Shown here in pieces: positions 59,957-64,000 of a stretch of DNA of 64,000 nt. The notes beneath the pieces were generated by a model, which worked only from the letters and a program-made list of their open reading frames with translations, was not told where the DNA came from and did no database searches. Position 1 is the first letter of the stretch; each line of letters starts with the position of its first letter. The DNA comes from Oreohelix idahoensis (Eukaryota; Mollusca; Gastropoda; Stylommatophora; Oreohelicidae): positions 434,001-498,000 of the forward strand of contig JAMPIV010012229.1 of assembly GCA_024509875.1 (NCBI GenBank), given 5' to 3'. A program made the translations under genes and the position numbers.

Positions 59957-60371
59957 CCATGTCCGCAACAATGCTTCCAGTGGACTGTGTATGGGGACGG
60001 CCAAACAACAACGTTGCCGGACCCACACCTATTTCTATTGTAAGGAGCAGTATACCGAAGTGGGGACTGTATCCATCAATTGTTTGGTACAGCCCTGGTT
60101 CCTACCTCCTATGGTTCTATTTTGTTTCCGCAGATTTTTTAATACTGGCTGCTGACTAACCAAATTTCCCAGATGATCCAGGTCATGGTGATACGAACAA
60201 TATCTAGTCGGGGTAGGATGTCTTTCGTCCCCTCTCTGTACAATACGGAGAGTTGCCATGGTTACTGGTGTAACAGTAGACTTGTGATTTTGTTTTCTCT
60301 TTATCACTGCATTTGCCTGTTGTTTTCTCTTGTGTGTTTTCTTTGTGGGCCTACGTCCGCAACAATGCTTC
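59957..60371. repeat. Segment bounded by 18-bp direct repeats in element C
   Basis: GTCCGCAACAATGCTTCC occurs at about 59957-59974 and 60354-60371. The roughly 380 bp between them contain no integrase motif and replace the missing integrase core. Confidence 0.7.
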
Positions 60372-61097
60372 CCTAGGTCCTGTAACTGGTCTACATTTCT
60401 GAATGAGGTTACCTGGTTACATTCTGAACAGGATTTCATATACCAACTTATTTCTTCAATTATTCATGGCCAGTAATATTGCAATGCTACAATTTGGACC
60501 AGTGGCCCCTTTTTCTCTGTGACCACTGCCTGATGTAGCATGCTCTTGCTCCATAATTTCCTCCCTGTAGAATTTTGGCACTACCAGATGTCCATGCCCT
60601 TTAGGTCCTTTTCCAGCTTGTCTGTAGAGTAGGCCATTTTCCATATAGTAGTCTCCTTTCTCTGGATGGTTATGGGCCTTTGGCAATTTGCCAAAACAAG
60701 GCTTCAGTGTGCTGTCTGCTACTTGAGCCTTTTTCATCTTTATTGGATGAATGTTTATTGGATCTCCCTCCTCGTTTTTGGTGCTCGATCTGGTATGGTT
60801 TGCTGCCATGACAACAGGTTTTATTGGGTCACCCAAAAAGACATATTTACATCCTATTACCAGCGGGTATATAGGATCATCACTCACTGCTGCTCTTATC
60901 ACTCCTTCCACATAGCGAGTTCTCACGTTGATCCTTGCTATGGGAAGTGTCATGGTGACGGTTCCCTGCATTGCCCCTTGTATGTCCACTGTTTCTGTGG
61001 TAAGTTGATCAGTGTGCACTAGGGTTGCACTCACGACTGAGTCGAATTCCAATCCTGAATCATATAAGCACTTAATTTTAGTGCCATTACATGTCAC
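60372..61097 (-). pseudogene. Gypsy element C: protease and integrase zinc finger
   Basis: The frame 61097-60456 begins with the protease (CLYDSGLEFDSVV, DSG active site) and continues through a linker (IKMKKAQVADSTLKPC) to the start of the H2C2 finger. After a frameshift near 60460 the finger finishes in the next frame (KSCSECNQVTS, about 60430). The integrase core is absent. Layout and sequence match element D (53770-54450). Confidence 0.85.
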
Positions 61098-61134
61098 TTC
61101 CTCACAGACAGGGGGATGATGGAGGTCATTCTGA

Positions 61135-62266
61135 CTAACTGCCAGTTCCTTCCTTCCCTTGTTCCCTGTTTGTAAGGCACGCAGCGTGATAAGGAGGGTT
61201 TTTCCGTCTGCATTCTGCAGTATTGTGGTTACTCATTTGGCAAGATTTACACCACTTTCCTTCCTTTCTTGAAGGTATATTATCTGATCCTAGAGGGTTT
61301 TTGTCTTTATAATCAGTTCTATGTTTGTTCTTGTTGGAATTGTCCCTGTGTTCATAGTTGGTATAGTTTTGTGAAGATTTGAAGTTCTCACCCTGCTTCT
61401 TCTTATTTCCGGATACTTCTGACTGAGCTGCTTGATATCTCTCAGCCATGGCTAAAATATCTTCCAATCTCTCTGCTCCTTGCTTCATGAGAAATTTTCT
61501 CATTTCTTGAGGCATGGATTCTCTCAGTAGTTCCATCATGGCCATTTCTTTTATATCTTGACATTTTCCTAAGCTAATCCATTTTGTCAGATATGTTTCC
61601 AATCTGGCAGAAAACTGGTGGTAGTTTTCTCCTGGAAGTAGCTTAGCAGTTCGGAATATCTTTCTATAATATTCAGAATTCTTTTCGTACTTACCAGTAA
61701 AGCTTGTTTTAAGATTTCATAATTTTCCTGGTCTTCTTTTGGGAGTTTTAAATAAAATGCGTATGAAACTCCCCTCAACCCCTGAAATAGCTTAAAGCTC
61801 CATTTTTCCTTTTCCAATCCATAGGTAGAGGCAATCTCTCATATCTATCCGGGTACGACTCAATGGCGTCCTCCTTCTCAATAAATGGATCCAGGTGGAA
61901 ATTCATGGCTCCATTTGCCGTGCTCTGGGAGGAGCTACTCTCAGAGTGAGGTGAGCTAGCACCATGATTGCTAGCTGCTCCCTGGAGTTCAAGTTCCTTT
62001 AAACTTAACTCATGAGCTCTTTGTAACCTTCTTTTTTCAGCTTCAGCCACAACTTCAAATCTTTTGGCTTCTCTTTCTTCTTCTAATTTCTTAGCTTCAG
62101 CCTCAAATCTTTTGGCTTCTCTTTCTGCTTCTAAGCTTTTGGCTTCTCTCTCTGCCTGCAATTTCCTATCCTCTGCTTCCATTATTAGTCTTCTTTCTGC
62201 TTCCAGTCTTTTGGCTTCTCTTTCAACTTCCAATCTTTTGTCCTTTCTATTCAAATATTTGTCCAC
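61135..62266 (-). pseudogene. Gypsy element C: Gag, two frameshifts
   Basis: Three frames give one Gag: 62266-61775, 61817-61587 and 61602-61135. The N-terminus is a long coiled coil with repeated REAKRLEAE-type units. A capsid follows (FKLFQGLRGVSYAFYLKL), then a SCAN-like segment (MMELLRESMPQEMRKFLM, then LEDILAMAERYQAA) and a zinc knuckle, CKSCQMSNHNTAEC, for RNA binding. No ATG precedes the first frame closely, so the start is uncertain. Confidence 0.85.
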
Positions 62267-62629
62267 TTAAGTACTGGATAAGAGCATCGCCTGTCAATCC
62301 TACGTCCTTTCCCTCCTGCATGATTGCAGATCGAAACTTCACCAAATCAGCCATGATGCTTACTTACCAGAGGGTATATAATTTTTATCTTCACTAACCA
62401 ACTAACTTAATTAAAATCAATTAATTACTTTGAACAAGACAAACCCATAAAACCTTTTGAGCGTCTCCTATTTACTTGGTACTCAATGGTACTATTATTA
62501 CGAAAAAATTCCTAAGTTTTAGAATTTTTCAAAAAAATTTATTTTTACAAACTATTTGTAGCTCAAGAAAGGAGAATACATAAATAGTGGCTCAGGATAA
62601 AAAATAATATCTCGCGAAAGAGCCCCCAA
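62267..62629 (-). other. Leader and primer-binding site of element C
   Basis: On the minus strand TGGGGGCTCTTTCGCGAG begins one base inside the 5' LTR end (62628 downward) and fits a primer-binding site. The rest is a non-coding leader. Confidence 0.65.
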
Positions 62630-63809
62630 TGTAGCGAAAGGTTTTCCTAGTGTGATGATAGTGGTAGAGAAGAAGTAGAATCTCTCTCCAGAAAGTATGA
62701 AGTTCCAGTGCCCGAGAAGTACACTGGGATCACAATTGAGTTACGGCCGTGAATACTCTGAGCTGGACAATAGATTTAGGCTTCGGAAGTATACTGTGCT
62801 ACTTTCGCTATAGTAACCCTATGTGATAATATAATTAAATTAGAAACAGTAACTCAAAATTTAACAGTTACAAATTTACCAAGCCAAATGAGTACAATTT
62901 CATAATTTATTATGTACATTTCTATATTCTTGTAAAGAGAAATTGGTGTTGGAAGCTGGTAAAATGTATGATTATTTATAGTTACAAATTAAAATAAATA
63001 ATAGTAAAAAATCTTGGATGAATCTTCCAATGAAATTAGAACAGTCTGTCACAGTATATTTTTTATATATATCTTGCTATCTAGTCTCTAGCTGTTATCA
63101 TCATCGACAGTCGTTTCAGAAACTGCTCACAGTGTTTGTTGAATGGATACACATAAACTCATCTGATATTTGTTCGAGGTTCCTGAGACACACTTGAATC
63201 AATAGACTGTCCTTCAGTCCGCCATGTAACTACGGGGAACTAAGGTGTTGAAGATTGGTTGACCTCTAGACTTTCAGGTAGCAAGATCAACGGTCCTCAA
63301 GTCTTTAGTTTGAACTCTATCACGAACTCGATCATGAGCTCGATCAGGAACGATCATAAAAACATGGAACAAAAGGTAATAGGTGACCATGGTGTTCCAA
63401 CAATCTCACCAACCACTGCTGTTCATGAAGCGACCATGTCTTCAGTGTTTGTATATAAATGAATGAATCATAGTAGTATGTTACAGAGATAGCATGATAA
63501 GATAATGTCTACTATGCAGAAATAATAAAATACATGAATAAATCACATGTTATGATACATGGGTAAGATATAACCTTTGCCTTCCACTTATGGATGCCAA
63601 GTCACTTATGTACTTGCTGGTATGTCGTAATCTTCCAGGCAAGAACTAGCCATGATATATTTGGCTAACCAATTAATGGTTATGCTTCCTGACAATGCCG
63701 GTGGAGGTTATCTCTGGTTAGCGTCATTCCCTTTTTATTCTGTCGGATACAATCAAATCGTACATAAAATCTGAAATAAAATGATATTAGTCATACATAT
63801 ATCTTTAAT
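62630..63809 (-). repeat. 5' LTR of gypsy element C, cut by an RTE LINE
   Basis: It aligns with 47625-48801 with scattered substitutions and small indels. At 63809 the match stops and RTE sequence begins. The remainder lies beyond the window. Confidence 0.9.
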
Positions 63810-64000
63810 GCTGGAGCTGGGTTGGCCATGCCCTCAGAAGAGATCCCGATGCCATCACAAGAACAGCTATGCTTTGGACCCCTGAAGGAAAACGAAAGAG
63901 AGGCCGACCAAAAACAACCTGGCGGAGGACTGTGGAGGCTGAGATGCAAAGAATGAACCAGAGTTGGGGCACTGTACGAAGGATGGCCACCGACCGAGCA
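63810..64000 (+). pseudogene. 5'-truncated RTE LINE (same family as 2866-6177), runs off the window
   Basis: The frame from 63813 reads WSWVGHALRRDPDAIT, KRGRPKTTWRRTVEAEMQ and on to the window end with no stop. It is the C-terminal part of the RTE RT protein. About five differences in 190 bp separate it from the inverse of 2961-3150, so it is a recent copy inserted in the LTR of element C. Confidence 0.9.

Overview
This window is a transposable-element-dense stretch of an invertebrate animal nuclear genome. The mix of RTE-clade LINEs, a restriction-endonuclease-type LINE, Gmr1-like Ty3/gypsy elements, tRNA-derived SINEs, hAT and Tc1/mariner DNA transposons and long GATA/TA microsatellites suits a lophotrochozoan, and a mollusc is my best guess; this is inference, since no diagnostic host gene is recognised. 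There are no bacterial operons, rRNA, functional tRNA genes or CRISPR arrays.

Left part (1-18,180). The window opens in the RT/RNase H end of gypsy element A, followed by a probable 2.3 kb LTR that is split by an RTE LINE (2866-6177, minus strand, 10-bp target duplication). Then come two LINE 3' ends with RNase H domains (6680-7267 and 7390-7850), a small foldback element, a hammerhead-like motif, several copies of one tRNA-type SINE, and a 2,052-bp hAT element (10528-12579) that carries half a transposase and a nested SINE. Tetranucleotide and TA microsatellites and about 3 kb of unrecognised sequence complete this part.

Centre (18,181-33,641). A 24-bp minisatellite of about 120 copies is interrupted near its right end by gypsy element B (21086-33611), which has 1,076-bp LTRs that look almost identical and a GGTGT target duplication. 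Its pol order is protease-integrase-RT-RNase H, the inverted order known from Gmr1-like elements. Its gag is split by a 3.2 kb RTE LINE (24951-28181, 13-bp target duplication).

Host-like locus (34,092-41,610). After a second 24-bp tandem repeat comes the only strong non-transposon gene candidate: exon 1 (34542-35880) and exon 2 (39957-40246), joined in phase across a 4,076-bp intron. The product is unrecognised. The intron holds a poly-G run, a decayed RTE fragment and a tRNA-type SINE; a 91-bp tandem repeat begins at the exon 2 donor.

Right part (41,612-64,000). A TA microsatellite borders a dead Tc1-like element (41753-42972), which is followed directly by a LINE with an intact 1,139-codon ORF (zinc finger, RT, CCHC, PD-(D/E)xK-type endonuclease). 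Next are a LINE 3' remnant and a mariner-like foldback element cut at 47624 by gypsy element C (minus strand, 47625 to beyond 64000). Element C itself contains gypsy element D (49196-58196, plus strand, no RT) between its RNase H and its 3' LTR, and an RTE fragment in its 5' LTR (63810 onward). The resulting order of events is: foldback element, then C, then D and the RTE. All four gypsy elements are consistent with integrase lying upstream of RT.
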